The notes under the pieces are model-generated. The model did no database searches, was not told the origin of the DNA, and saw only the letters and a program-made list of their open reading frames with translations. Shown here in pieces: positions 17,165 to 25,878 of a DNA stretch of 64,000 nt (its first letter is position 1; each line of letters starts with the position of its first letter). A program made the translations under genes and the position numbers. The DNA comes from UBA6168 sp964573725 (GTDB lineage Bacteria > Bacteroidota > Bacteroidia > Chitinophagales > Saprospiraceae). Location: positions 1 through 64,000 of the forward strand of contig CAZNLJ010000009.1 of assembly GCA_964573725.1 (NCBI GenBank), given 5' to 3'.

Positions 17165-17596
17165 ATGTTGAACAAAGTCATTTTGATCGGCCGTTTGGGC
17201 CAGGATCCCGAAAAGCGGATGACCGACGGGGAAGTGCCGTTGGTCAAGTTTTCATTGGCGACCAACGAGACGTACAAGAAGGACGGGGAACGGGTCGACC
17301 AAACGGAGTGGCACAACATCGTGTGTTGGCGGGATTTGGCACAATTGGCGGAACGGTTCCTCCACAAGGGGATGTTGATTTATTTGGAGGGGAAGCTCAC
17401 CCATCGCGACTATCTGGACAAGGAAGGCCAAAAGCGCTACATCACCGAGATTGTGGCCAACACGTTCCGGATGTTGGAGAAGCGGGATGCGAACAGTCCC
17501 GCATCCGGATCGAACGGGGCGGCCATGACAGGATCGGTCTCCGTGGCTCCGGGTGGGGGGGTATCGTCGGGTGAGGATTCCGATTATCCGTTCTGA
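17165..17596 (+). CDS. ssb: Single-stranded DNA-binding protein
   Basis: A 143-residue SSB with an N-terminal OB fold (about 1-105, starting 'MLNKVILIGRLGQDPEKR') and a short Gly/Ser-rich linker. The acidic tip ends in DYPF, close to the DIPF/DDIPF tip of other SSBs, which docks replication and repair partners. It lies 62 bp after mutY and is followed by a strong terminator, so it is not obviously co-transcribed with gldD. Confidence 0.96.
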   Translation: MLNKVILIGRLGQDPEKRMTDGEVPLVKFSLATNETYKKDGERVDQTEWHNIVCWRDLAQLAERFLHKGMLIYLEGKLTHRDYLDKEGQKRYITEIVANTFRMLEKRDANSPASGSNGAAMTGSVSVAPGGGVSSGEDSDYPF

Positions 17597-17694
17597 CATC
17601 GGGTCGTACCCGGCCGGGCCGTGTGGGATACGGGGAGAATCGATGGGCGGAATTGGACGGAGCCGCGTCCCGGAACAGCCCGGCAATCAAGAAG

Positions 17695-17726
17695 GCGAGC
17701 CGCTTGCGACAGGCGGCTCGCTTTTT
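17695..17726 (+). terminator. Rho-independent terminator after ssb
   Basis: A perfect 9-bp GC-rich stem (17695-17703 with 17713-17721) and a 9-nt loop are followed by five T residues on the plus strand. It separates ssb from gldD. Confidence 0.88.
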
Positions 17727-17833
17727 CATGAAAAAAGATACTACGGCATCGGCCGGTATTTTTCCAGAAAGGCCAGGATTATTGAACGTGGATTGGGAAG
17801 TCGCGTGATTTTCCGGCCACCTAACAACACAAG

Positions 17834-18493
17834 ATGCGAAACCCAATTGCTTCGGGCAGGAAAAAAACCATGGATTCCGGGCGGGCCTTGTCGGTTGGCC
17901 GGTCCTTTGCCTTGGCATGGTTGTTTTCCTGGGCGCTGTTATCCTGCGAAGGAACCGTCTGGCAGCCCAAGCCGAGGGGATATCCCCGGGTCATTTATCC
18001 GGAGAAGGCATATCGGGCCTTTTCGGAGGATTATTGCGGGTTTACATTCGAATATCCCGAATACGCCCGGATCGAGCAGGATACCACGTTTTTTGACGAG
18101 CGGCCCGAACATCCCTGTTGGTTCAACATCGTCGTGCCGGCATTCAATTGCCAGCTGTACTGCAGTTATGTGCCGGTGACTGGGGAAACGCCGGTGGGAA
18201 AGTTGAAGGGAGATGCCTTCAAGATGACCGATTGGCACAACAAGAAGGCGACCTACATTTCCGAAACACCGTTTTATTCGGCGGTGCGCGGCACCAAGGG
18301 TATATTTTTCGAGGTGGAAGGCCCGGTGGCGTCCAAGTACCAGTTTTTTGTGACCGATACGGCGGAGCAGCGGCATTTTTTCAGGGGCGCGCTCTATTTC
18401 GATACGGAGGTCCAGCCGGATAGTCTGGCCCCTATTTATGCATTCATGCGGAAGGATGTGGAGCGGCTGCTGGAAACTTTCCGTTGGGAGTAG
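17834..18493 (+). CDS. gldD: Gliding motility lipoprotein GldD
   Basis: A 219-residue lipoprotein matching GldD, which is needed for gliding and T9SS function in Bacteroidota. Features are a lipobox near Cys38 (ALLSC), the hallmark 'PKPRGYPRV' (about 46-54), and 'CWFNIVVPAFNCQLYCSY', followed by 'FFVTDTAEQRHFFRGALYF'. An ATG at 17870 would give a shorter signal peptide and is an alternative start. In Flavobacterium-like genomes gldE sits just upstream; here ssb and a terminator take that place. It agrees with the T9SS protease encoded at 7547. Confidence 0.92.
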   Translation: MRNPIASGRKKTMDSGRALSVGRSFALAWLFSWALLSCEGTVWQPKPRGYPRVIYPEKAYRAFSEDYCGFTFEYPEYARIEQDTTFFDERPEHPCWFNIVVPAFNCQLYCSYVPVTGETPVGKLKGDAFKMTDWHNKKATYISETPFYSAVRGTKGIFFEVEGPVASKYQFFVTDTAEQRHFFRGALYFDTEVQPDSLAPIYAFMRKDVERLLETFRWE

Positions 18494-18504
18494 GTAAGAT
18501 AGCG

Positions 18505-19428
18505 TCAGTGGCTCTTGTCGATGGCCTTGACCACAAAAAGGGCCATTTCGATATCCTGGTAAAAGGAGTGGACCAGTTCGAAGCTGACATTGGAGGTCCG
18601 CCAGGAGGGCTCCAGGATATCCTTTTCACTGGAGACGGCCGCGAAGACGTGGCTACCGTCCAGGGAAAAGAAGACGTTGCCGCGTTGGTGGAAAGCGGTG
18701 GTCAGGAAATCGAGCAGTTCCGTCGGCAAGGCTTCGTGCAAACGGGTTTCCGACATGCCATACACGGTGAAGACCGCGCGGAAATCCTCGTGCCGGATGG
18801 CATTGTCGAGGTTCCTCCCTCCTTTACGGACAAAGGCCTTGACGGATTCCGAGAAATCGGGCAGGGTCCGTTTCGGCAGCACGAGGACCGTTCCTTTGAC
18901 CGGATGGAAAATACGGGCATGGACGAAGACGCCGCGGAAAACAAGGTTCAACCGTGCCCGGACCGGGGAAAATTCCTTGACCGTCAGTTCGCACAACTCG
19001 AAAGTCACATCCCCGATACGACCGGAAATATGATCTTCCCCTTCATAGACTGCGGGGCGGGCCGGATAGAGGCCGCTTGATAGGAACCTGTCCAGGGGAA
19101 CCGCCCGGTTGGCATCGTACGACAATTCCCCGAAATTAAGGCCGTCGTCGATATGGTCGAGAATAAGGCGGACGACCTGGGGTTTGAAGGCTTGTATGAA
19201 TTTCCGGATGCGAAAGACGACATAGCCGATATGCAATCCGAAGAGAAGGGCTGCGAAGAGGGCGAGCACCAGGATTTCAAGTGACATCAGGATGCCGACG
19301 GTGCCCAGGAGGAGCGCCGCGGAGAAGAAGACGAGCCGGAGGAGCCGGCGGCGTTGTCGTTCCAGCCGGAGTAATTCCGGATGGATGGTCTGGTTGTAGT
19401 AAAGTCTGAAATTTTGTGATGGGCTCAC
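18505..19428 (-). CDS. DUF3137-family membrane protein
   Basis: A 307-residue protein with two close membrane helices near the N-terminus (about 30-70). A large soluble domain follows, containing 'GRIGDVTFELCELTV', 'FRGVFVHARI' and 'FHQRGNVFFSLDGSHVFAAV', as in DUF3137 proteins. The start is GTG at 19428. The function of the family is unknown. It is convergent with gldD, with 11 bp between the ends, and may be single-gene. Confidence 0.75.
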   Translation of the reverse strand: MSPSQNFRLYYNQTIHPELLRLERQRRRLLRLVFFSAALLLGTVGILMSLEILVLALFAALLFGLHIGYVVFRIRKFIQAFKPQVVRLILDHIDDGLNFGELSYDANRAVPLDRFLSSGLYPARPAVYEGEDHISGRIGDVTFELCELTVKEFSPVRARLNLVFRGVFVHARIFHPVKGTVLVLPKRTLPDFSESVKAFVRKGGRNLDNAIRHEDFRAVFTVYGMSETRLHEALPTELLDFLTTAFHQRGNVFFSLDGSHVFAAVSSEKDILEPSWRTSNVSFELVHSFYQDIEMALFVVKAIDKSH

Positions 19429-19485
19429 GGTAGCGGGCGTCGGTGAAGGGAAGGGCGGGATAAGTCGGTCATGGGGTGGCCGGGA

Positions 19486-20271
19486 TTACAGGCATTTGGT
19501 ACGGCCACCGTCTACCGGAAGGTTGATGCCGGAGATATACGATGCGGCGGGGGAAGCTAGGAATGCGACGGCGGCGGCCACTTCGGCGGGTTGTCCGATC
19601 CTGCCCAGCGGAATTTCCGATATCCAGGCTTTGTAGACCGCCGCCTTGTCGCCTTGCAGTTTGGCGGCCTTGGCCGAGGCGAGTTCATCCAGCCGGGCCG
19701 TCATGGTTGCACCGGGCAGGACGTTATTGACCGTGATGCCGTGCGGTCCCACTTCCCCGGCCAGGGTTTTGGCCCAATTGGCGACGGCGCCGCGGATGGT
19801 ATTGGAGACACCGAGTCCTTCGATGGGTTGTTTGACGGATGTGGAGATGATGTTGATGATACGGCCGTAGCCCGAATCCATCATGCCGGGCAACACGGCT
19901 GTCGCCAGGATTTGGTTGCAAAGGAGGTGGTTGTTGAAAGCCTGGAGGAATTCCTCGGAGGATGCGGACCGTACCGGTCCGCCGGGAGGGCCGCCGGTAT
20001 TGTTGACCAGGACATGGATGGTTTGTCCGGCGGTGAGGCCGTGGATTTTCCTGCGGACATCGGATAAATCCGTGAAATCGGCCGCCAGGAAGGAGTGGGA
20101 CTGACCGGTGGACGTATCGAGTTCCTGCAGGACGGCATGGAGGCGTTCCGCATGTCGGGAGACGAGGATGACATTGGCGCCGAGGACGGCAAGTTCCAGG
20201 GCTACGGCTTTGCCGATTCCTTGGCTACTGCCCCCGACCAGGGCGTTTTTCCCATCCAATCTGATATGCAT
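19486..20271 (-). CDS. SDR-family protein with an altered active site
   Basis: A 261-residue Rossmann-fold short-chain dehydrogenase/reductase. The nucleotide motif 'GGSSQGIG' (13-20), 'VNNTGG' and the C-terminal 'PAASYISGINLPVDGG' are standard. The catalytic Ser is Ser143, but the expected Tyr and Lys (YxxxK) fall on Ser156 and Arg160 in 'GVSNTIRGAV'. A known SDR subgroup shares this SNxxR pattern, so the change is probably ancestral rather than a lesion. The reaction cannot be predicted. Confidence 0.85.
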   Translation of the reverse strand: MHIRLDGKNALVGGSSQGIGKAVALELAVLGANVILVSRHAERLHAVLQELDTSTGQSHSFLAADFTDLSDVRRKIHGLTAGQTIHVLVNNTGGPPGGPVRSASSEEFLQAFNNHLLCNQILATAVLPGMMDSGYGRIINIISTSVKQPIEGLGVSNTIRGAVANWAKTLAGEVGPHGITVNNVLPGATMTARLDELASAKAAKLQGDKAAVYKAWISEIPLGRIGQPAEVAAAVAFLASPAASYISGINLPVDGGRTKCL

Positions 20272-20873
20272 GTCGAATTAGGTTTACCAGTGCGGTCCGC
20301 CGGCGGGTACCGCCGGGAAACCGATGCGTTTCAGGCCATTTTTGCAAATTTCCGTTAAATGATCCAATCGCGGTCGTTCCGGGTCGGATTTTCCTGGAAA
20401 AATGCAGGGAATGCACGGCGCCGGGAGAAACGGCGCCGGGAGAGGAGACTTAAATGCGTACATTCGTGTTATCTTAGCAAGGCAGCGGCCTTTCCCGGGG
20501 CGCACAGGCCACATCGTTGTCAACGCGTTCCGTCGCGGCTGTCGGCTGACCGCGGAACCAGGCAGGAGGACACCCTGGTTTGTTGTGGGCGGGCGGACTG
20601 CCCCCATGGCGTATCCTGGCAAGCGCCGGGCGGTAAGCGAGTAAGAAAAACAGGTTCTTATTCCATAATTGTGGGCACGGGGTAAGGTGTGTCGGGAAAG
20701 CAACGGAAAAATCGAAGTATATTTCCAGCCCTTCGTCCGCGGGAGGGATCGGTGCGGGCGGGGAGGTCCGGAGTTGACAAGGATCGGCATTCGGATACGC
20801 CCATGCCGACCGCACCCTTTCGGGAAATGATAGACCGGTGCCGGTGCGTATCGGAAAAATGAAAGCCATACCA
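20272..20873. other. 600-bp non-coding stretch between divergent genes
   Basis: No supported gene is visible on either strand; a 200-codon leftward frame over 20284-20886 has no recognisable content. A 15-bp imperfect tandem duplication, CGGCGCCGGGAGAAA then CGGCGCCGGGAGAGG, lies at 20416-20445. Promoters for the SDR and dioxygenase genes presumably lie here. Confidence 0.45.
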
Positions 20874-21386
20874 ATGACAAAGCCATTCAACCTGATGAAA
20901 TGGGTGGAGGAAAACCGTCACCTGTTGCAGCCCCCGGTGGGGAACAAACAATTGTATGTAGGGAACGACGATTACATCGTCATGGTGGTCGGCGGGCCGA
21001 ACGGCCGCAAGGACTACCATTGGGAGGAGGGAGAAGAGTTGTTCTATCAGTTACAGGGGGACATCACGGTCCGGATCATCGGGGAGGACGGCCTGCCGGA
21101 GGACATTCCGGTGCGGGAAGGGGAGATGTTCCTGTTGCCGCCCCGCATTCCGCATTCTCCGCAGCGGCCGGCCGGTACGGTCGGATTGGTCATCGAGCGG
21201 TATCGCAAGCCGGGGGAGGTGGACAAGCTCATGTGGTTTTGCGAGGCGTGTCATGGCAAGTTGCATGAGGCGGCATTCGAATTGAAGGACATCGGTACGC
21301 AGATCCGGGAAGCGATACAGGCATTCCTGGCGAACGAGGCGTACCGGACGTGCCGTCATTGCGGGGCGGTGATGGAAAAAGCATAG
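20874..21386 (+). CDS. 3-hydroxyanthranilate 3,4-dioxygenase
   Basis: A 170-residue cupin enzyme that opens the ring of 3-hydroxyanthranilate in the kynurenine route to quinolinate. The iron ligands are in 'YHWEEGEELFYQL' (His, Glu) and 'PHSPQR' (His). A second, rubredoxin-like iron site is formed by the C-terminal pairs 'CEAC' and 'CRHC'. The ATG at 20874 matches homologue N-termini; ATG 20859 and GTG 20838 are alternatives. No other kynurenine genes are near. It lies 7 bp before the LpxH-like gene, so they may be co-transcribed. Confidence 0.92.
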   Translation: MTKPFNLMKWVEENRHLLQPPVGNKQLYVGNDDYIVMVVGGPNGRKDYHWEEGEELFYQLQGDITVRIIGEDGLPEDIPVREGEMFLLPPRIPHSPQRPAGTVGLVIERYRKPGEVDKLMWFCEACHGKLHEAAFELKDIGTQIREAIQAFLANEAYRTCRHCGAVMEKA

Positions 21387-21393
21387 GCCGGAT

Positions 21394-22167
21394 ATGGGGA
21401 GGACCTATTTTGCGTCGGATTTCCATTTGGGGGCTGATGGCCGGTTGAAAAGCCGGGATCGGGAAAAACAGGTGGTGCGATGGTTGGATGCGATTGCCGG
21501 GGATGCGGAGGCCTTGTACCTGGTCGGTGATGTATTCGACTATTGGTTCGAATATCGTCGGGTGGTCCCGAAGGGCTTCAACCGCCTCTTGGGTCGGTTG
21601 GCCGCCCTGCGGGACGGTGGGCTGCCCGTTTATTTTTTTACCGGCAACCACGACATGTGGATGTTTCGGTATTTGGAGGAAGAATTCGGTATTCCCATTT
21701 ATCGGGAGCCGGTCATGCGCACCATCGGGGGGAAAAAGTTCCTGATCGGCCATGGGGACGGATTAGGTCCGGGCGACTACGGATACAAGTTCATCAAGCG
21801 ACTATTCGCCCATCCGGTGAGCCAGTGGATGTTCGCGCATTTGCATCCTGATTTCGGCTTGTGGCTGATGCGGGGTTTTTCCGGGACCAGCCGCCAGGCG
21901 AATCCGGCGGCATCCGTGTTGTTGCCGGTCGAAAAGGAGCGTTTGATCTGTTATTGCGAGGAAGAATCCCGGCGGCAAGACATCGATTACTATGTATTCG
22001 GGCATCGACACCTGCCCATAGACTTTCTTTTGCACAATGGCTCCAGCCGGTACATCAACCTGGGGGATTGGCTGAGCCACAACTCCTACGGCGTATTCGA
22101 CGGGGAGGATATGCGCCTACTTTTTTTCGAGAACGAAAGGGGCAGGGTGTCGGGAGGTCCCGGCTGA
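21394..22167 (+). CDS. UDP-2,3-diacylglucosamine hydrolase-like phosphoesterase
   Basis: A 257-residue calcineurin-type metallophosphoesterase with motifs 'ASDFHLGAD', 'LVGDVFDYWFEY', 'FFTGNHDMWMF', 'LIGHGDGLGPGDYGYK' and 'VFGHRHLP'. The overall pattern matches LpxH-type enzymes, which split UDP-diacylglucosamine to lipid X in lipid A synthesis at the inner membrane. The Bacteroidota LpxH-like group is the best fit, though other phosphodiesterases share these motifs. It follows the dioxygenase gene by 7 bp. Confidence 0.85.
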   Translation: MGRTYFASDFHLGADGRLKSRDREKQVVRWLDAIAGDAEALYLVGDVFDYWFEYRRVVPKGFNRLLGRLAALRDGGLPVYFFTGNHDMWMFRYLEEEFGIPIYREPVMRTIGGKKFLIGHGDGLGPGDYGYKFIKRLFAHPVSQWMFAHLHPDFGLWLMRGFSGTSRQANPAASVLLPVEKERLICYCEEESRRQDIDYYVFGHRHLPIDFLLHNGSSRYINLGDWLSHNSYGVFDGEDMRLLFFENERGRVSGGPG

Positions 22168-22260
22168 CCGCCCATCCGTATGCGTCGATTCGTATTTTGT
22201 GATGGTGGTGGCCGGATTTTTCGGTTGGTCGGACTGGAAAAATTTGGAAACAAGAATAGT

Positions 22261-23124
22261 ATGCAAGGTACCGGAAAACGATTTGTCCGGTTGGCGGGTT
22301 TGGGACCCATGGCGGGCCGGGCCCTTGCGGGGGTCTTGGTCATCCTGTCGGCAAGCCTTCGGGGCCAGGAAGCACCGGACGGCGGCGCGGTGTACAAGTG
22401 GCTATACACCTTGCCGGTGACCGGCAAGGCATTCACGACGGACCGGCTCCGGCAGGCCTATGTGCTTACCGCGGACAACGTGGTGAACAAGTACACGGCC
22501 GAAGGGGATTTGCAGTTCACCTATCCGAACCGGACGATGGGCGACGCCGCCATCCTGGACGCCACGAATCCATTCCATTTGTTATTGTTCTTTCCCGGTC
22601 ATCAGACGGTATTGTTGTTGGATCGGACGATGAATCCGGTGGTGCAGTTCAACCTGATGCAGCACGGCATCTATCAGTCGGGTGCCGTCGGGATGTCGGG
22701 AGACGGCAAGTTGTGGGTATACGACGAGACCGGGTTCCGGCTTCGGAAGCTGAAATCGGACGGCGCGGTGGAATTGGAGGGGAACGACATGAGTATGTTG
22801 TTGCGGGAGGGCATTCGGCCGGTATCATTGGTGGAGCGGGACCAACTGGTGTATGTGAACGATCCGGAGGCAGGCATTTTGGTGTTCGACGTATTCGGCC
22901 GTTACCAGCGGACCCTTCCTTTGCCGGGCATCGGGAGCTTCCAGGTGATGGAAGACCAGTTGATTTACCTGCGGGCGGGGAAGTTGTACAGTTATCACCT
23001 CCTGCTGATGCAGGAGCGGACCATTGCGTTGCCGGCTGTGGCCGGAGCGGTGAAAGCGGTGAATGTACAGAAAGGTCGGTTATACCTGATGGGAGAGGAC
23101 CGAATATGGGTTTACGGATTTTAG
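22261..23124 (+). CDS. Secreted beta-propeller-like protein of unknown function
   Basis: A 287-residue exported protein. The start at 22261 gives a signal peptide ending near 'LSASLRGQ'. The rest is built of repeated strands of the type seen in six- or seven-bladed propellers ('YVLTADNVVNKYTAEGDLQF', 'GMSGDGKLWVYDETGFRLRKL', 'YLMGEDRIWVYGF'). No catalytic motif is visible. A related protein is common in Bacteroidota, without known function. Its last 4 bp overlap the end of the convergent acetyltransferase gene. Confidence 0.7.
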   Translation: MQGTGKRFVRLAGLGPMAGRALAGVLVILSASLRGQEAPDGGAVYKWLYTLPVTGKAFTTDRLRQAYVLTADNVVNKYTAEGDLQFTYPNRTMGDAAILDATNPFHLLLFFPGHQTVLLLDRTMNPVVQFNLMQHGIYQSGAVGMSGDGKLWVYDETGFRLRKLKSDGAVELEGNDMSMLLREGIRPVSLVERDQLVYVNDPEAGILVFDVFGRYQRTLPLPGIGSFQVMEDQLIYLRAGKLYSYHLLLMQERTIALPAVAGAVKAVNVQKGRLYLMGEDRIWVYGF

Positions 23125-23603
23125 GACGGGCCGGGAAAGGCTCCGGGCGGCATCAGGCGGGTCCGCATGGGCAGGTGGGGGATACCATCCTCCAGGTATT
23201 CCGGTCCGCAGACCGAGAAGCCGAATTTTTCATAGAAAGCTTTCAGGTAGGATTGGGCGCTGATTTTGATCGGCGTATCGGGGAACAGCCGGTTTGTCCG
23301 ACGGACGGCCTGTTCCATGAGTTCGACACCGAGCCCTTGGCGGCGGAAGTCGGGGCTGACGACGACCCTGCCGATGGAAGCATATCCCGCATAAGAGACA
23401 CCGGAGGGGAGGATCCGGGCATAAGCGACCACCTGCCGCCGGCGGTTGGATCCGATCAGGTGCCATGCCGGGAGGTCCTTGCCGTCGGCGTCCAGGTATG
23501 CGCAGGCTTGCTCCACGACGAAAACGGCTTGACGAAGGGCCATGACATCGTAGAGCAGCCTCGGGGAGAGTTCGTCGAAGGGAAGGCAGATGAAGTCGTT
23601 CAT
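23121..23603 (-). CDS. elaA: ElaA-like GNAT acetyltransferase
   Basis: A 160-residue GNAT protein matching ElaA: 'LYDVMALRQAVFVVEQACAY', 'HLIG', 'SIGRVVVSPDFRRQGLGVELM' (acetyl-CoA loop) and 'YLKAFYEKFGF'. The ATG at 23603 gives the usual family length. It is probably translated with the oxidoreductase encoded upstream on the same strand (gap 21 bp to the end of the gene at 23625). The cellular substrate of ElaA is not established. Confidence 0.88.
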   Translation of the reverse strand: MNDFICLPFDELSPRLLYDVMALRQAVFVVEQACAYLDADGKDLPAWHLIGSNRRRQVVAYARILPSGVSYAGYASIGRVVVSPDFRRQGLGVELMEQAVRRTNRLFPDTPIKISAQSYLKAFYEKFGFSVCGPEYLEDGIPHLPMRTRLMPPGAFPGPS

Positions 23604-23624
23604 AAGCAGGCGGGGTCAGGAAGG

Positions 23625-24638
23625 TCAGGGGCAGACAACGACCTTGCCGGTGGTCTGTCCGGATTGGAGCAAGCGGATGGCGGAAGGCAGGTCGGAAAAA
23701 GGCAGGACATGACCGACGCGGGGCTTTCCGATATCGAAGGATTCCAGTTCCCGGAGATAGCGGTGGAGCAAATCCGCCTGTTCATAGAGGTAGATGAGAT
23801 TGAAACCGAGCACCCCTTTATTGGAGTTGGTCAGTCGGAGGGGGTCGATTTTAGGTCGGGTCAGGAATTTCCAGAGGACATGCAGGTAATTGGGGCGGTT
23901 GCCGGCGGTGACGAAATCGGCGGCGCTGTAGACGACGCTTCTGCCGGCCGGGGCCAGCCGGCGGAAATCTTCGAGGAGGATTTTCCCGCCGTGGGTTTCC
24001 AGGACGAGGTTGATGGGATGCCGGCTGCGGATGGCATCGAGGTGCTTGAAGAAATCCTGGTCGCGGACGAGCGGGAAATCCACCCCTTCCGCTTGGAGCA
24101 GGGGCAGTTTGGCCGTGCTTCCGACGGTACCGATGGTGGTGGCGCCGATTTTTTTTGCCAGGCGGTTGGCCAGGATTCCGACGCCGCCGGCCGCCGAGTG
24201 GATGAGGACGGTTTGACCGGGTTGGAGATTTCCCAAAGGGATCAGGGCATAATAAGCGGTGAGGACCTGGACGAGGTAGGCGGCACCTTCCTGGAAGGAC
24301 CAACCGGCGGGCAGGGGCACTACATATCGGTGGTCGATATTCAGGTGGGAAGCGTAGGCGCCGAAGCGGGTGATACCCATGACGAGGTCGCCGGGGCTCA
24401 GCTGGCTAACCTGGTCGCCACAGGCGACGACGACCCCTGCATACTCCAGTCCCGGCGTAAAAATGCCCTTCGGCGTGGCGCTGTAGAGGCCGAGCACCAC
24501 GGACACGTCGGCGAAGTTCAGGCCGATGGCTTTTATTTCGATGCTGACCTCATGCGGTTGAGGCGGCGGAAGGGTATCCGCTTCCAATCGGAGGTTTCGG
24601 ATATTTCCTGCCTTCAGGCGGTATCGGGTACGAATCAT
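23625..24638 (-). CDS. Zinc-independent quinone oxidoreductase-like MDR protein
   Basis: A 337-residue medium-chain reductase. It has an N-terminal GroES-like domain ('GLNFADVSVVLGLY', 'PGLEYAGVV') and a Rossmann domain with 'LIHSAAGGVGILANRLAKKIGATTIGTVGS', the AAGGVG NADPH-binding motif of quinone reductases. The catalytic-zinc residues of alcohol dehydrogenases are absent. The ATG at 24638 matches the family; the open frame upstream to 24737 does not. It likely reduces quinones or enones with NADPH. elaA lies downstream and metF upstream on the same strand. Confidence 0.88.
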   Translation of the reverse strand: MIRTRYRLKAGNIRNLRLEADTLPPPQPHEVSIEIKAIGLNFADVSVVLGLYSATPKGIFTPGLEYAGVVVACGDQVSQLSPGDLVMGITRFGAYASHLNIDHRYVVPLPAGWSFQEGAAYLVQVLTAYYALIPLGNLQPGQTVLIHSAAGGVGILANRLAKKIGATTIGTVGSTAKLPLLQAEGVDFPLVRDQDFFKHLDAIRSRHPINLVLETHGGKILLEDFRRLAPAGRSVVYSAADFVTAGNRPNYLHVLWKFLTRPKIDPLRLTNSNKGVLGFNLIYLYEQADLLHRYLRELESFDIGKPRVGHVLPFSDLPSAIRLLQSGQTTGKVVVCP

Positions 24639-24717
24639 GCGGCGGCATTGAAGGTGGCGGGTTATCCGGTCGAAGTAAGGTCGACCGGGCAACGGGACCA
24701 AAAATAGGGAAAACAGG

Positions 24718-25674
24718 TCAAAATACGGCTTCCGCAATCCGGCGGATGACGGCCGTATCCCCCATGGTGTAATAATGGAGGCAGGGGACGCCGTTGGCTT
24801 TCAATTCTTTGGACTGATGGATGCACCATTCGGTACCGACTTGTTCCCGGGCTTCGGGAGAAGCGGCCTTAAGCATTTCCCGGGTCAGTTCTTCCGGCAG
24901 GTCGATGAAGAAATTCCGGGGTATGGCGGTCAGTTGGTATTGTTTGGTGAGCGGTTTGATACCCGGGACGATAGGCACCGTGATACCGGCTTGTCGGCAT
25001 TCCTCCACAAAGCGGAAGAAGTGGCGGTTGTCGAAGAACATTTGGGTGACGATATAATCGGCGCCGGCGTCCACTTTGGCACGGGTGAAGGCGAGGTCGG
25101 TATGGAGGTTGGGTGCTTCGAAATGTTTTTCCGGGTAGCCGGCGATACCGATGCAGAAGTCGGTCGGTTCCCCTTGGGCGATATCCTCGTCAAGGTATTT
25201 GCCCTGGTTCATATCGGAAATCTGGCGGACGAGGTCGAGGGCGAACGCGTGGCCGTCCGGTTCCGGTACGAAGCGGCCGTCGAGGGATCGGGCATCACCA
25301 CGCAAGGCCAGTACATTCTTGATATTCAGAAAATTGAGGTCAATCAAGGCATTTTCCGTCTCTTCCCTGGAAAAGCCGCCGCAGATGAGATGGGGGACGG
25401 CATCCACCCCATAGCGGTGCATGATGGCCGCGCAGATTCCGACGGTACCGGGTCGTTTGCGGATGGCCACCTTTTCGAAATAGCCGCTGGGCATTTTCTT
25501 GTAGACGAAATCTTCCCGATGATAAGTGACGTCGATAAAAGGAGGTTTGAACTCCATGAGGGGGTCCAGGGTATCGAATATTTTTTTCATGCTGCCGCCT
25601 TTCAAGGGAGGGAGCACTTCGAAGGAGACGAGGGTTTCCCCTTGGGCGTTGTCGAAATATTCCGTAATTTTCAT
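24718..25674 (-). CDS. metF: 5,10-methylenetetrahydrofolate reductase
   Basis: A 318-residue flavoenzyme making 5-methyltetrahydrofolate for methionine synthesis. The TIM-barrel family signature is clear: 'SFEVLPPLKGG', 'FIDVTYHRED', 'HLICGGFSREETENAL', 'NVLALRGD', 'IGIAGYPEKH', 'KVDAGADYIVTQMFFDN' and 'PIVPGIKPL'. The ATG at 25674 is chosen; the upstream extension to 25827 is not family-like. Its 5' region on the minus strand holds a hairpin (25689-25714) and a T-arm-like sequence, but no S-adenosylmethionine riboswitch could be recognised. Confidence 0.95.
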   Translation of the reverse strand: MKITEYFDNAQGETLVSFEVLPPLKGGSMKKIFDTLDPLMEFKPPFIDVTYHREDFVYKKMPSGYFEKVAIRKRPGTVGICAAIMHRYGVDAVPHLICGGFSREETENALIDLNFLNIKNVLALRGDARSLDGRFVPEPDGHAFALDLVRQISDMNQGKYLDEDIAQGEPTDFCIGIAGYPEKHFEAPNLHTDLAFTRAKVDAGADYIVTQMFFDNRHFFRFVEECRQAGITVPIVPGIKPLTKQYQLTAIPRNFFIDLPEELTREMLKAASPEAREQVGTEWCIHQSKELKANGVPCLHYYTMGDTAVIRRIAEAVF

Positions 25675-25878
25675 AAGTCGGATTGAGCGGGACAACACGT
25701 TTGGTGTTTGTCCCTGGTCCAGTAACCAAAAGCAGGAGGACGGGATGATTTTAGTTGGCAAGGACTGCACCCGGTTCGATTCCGGGGGAGCGGTGTGCAA
25801 AGCTAAGGGGAAGCGGTGGAATTTCAATCCGGGGGCGAATAAAACGATGGGTGTCGGCGGCCAGGGCAGGTCAGCGGG

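Noticed and set aside
22398..24707. A 769-codon open frame on the plus strand
   Set aside because: It runs antisense through elaA and the oxidoreductase gene, which have clear family motifs; it has no recognisable domain and arises from GC-rich codon bias.
25772..25812. A complete tRNA gene
   Set aside because: Only a T-arm and a weak D-arm-like segment are present; there is no acceptor stem, anticodon arm or CCA end.
25675..25870. SAM riboswitch upstream of metF
   Set aside because: The conserved core of known SAM riboswitches could not be found on the minus strand; only a simple hairpin is visible.
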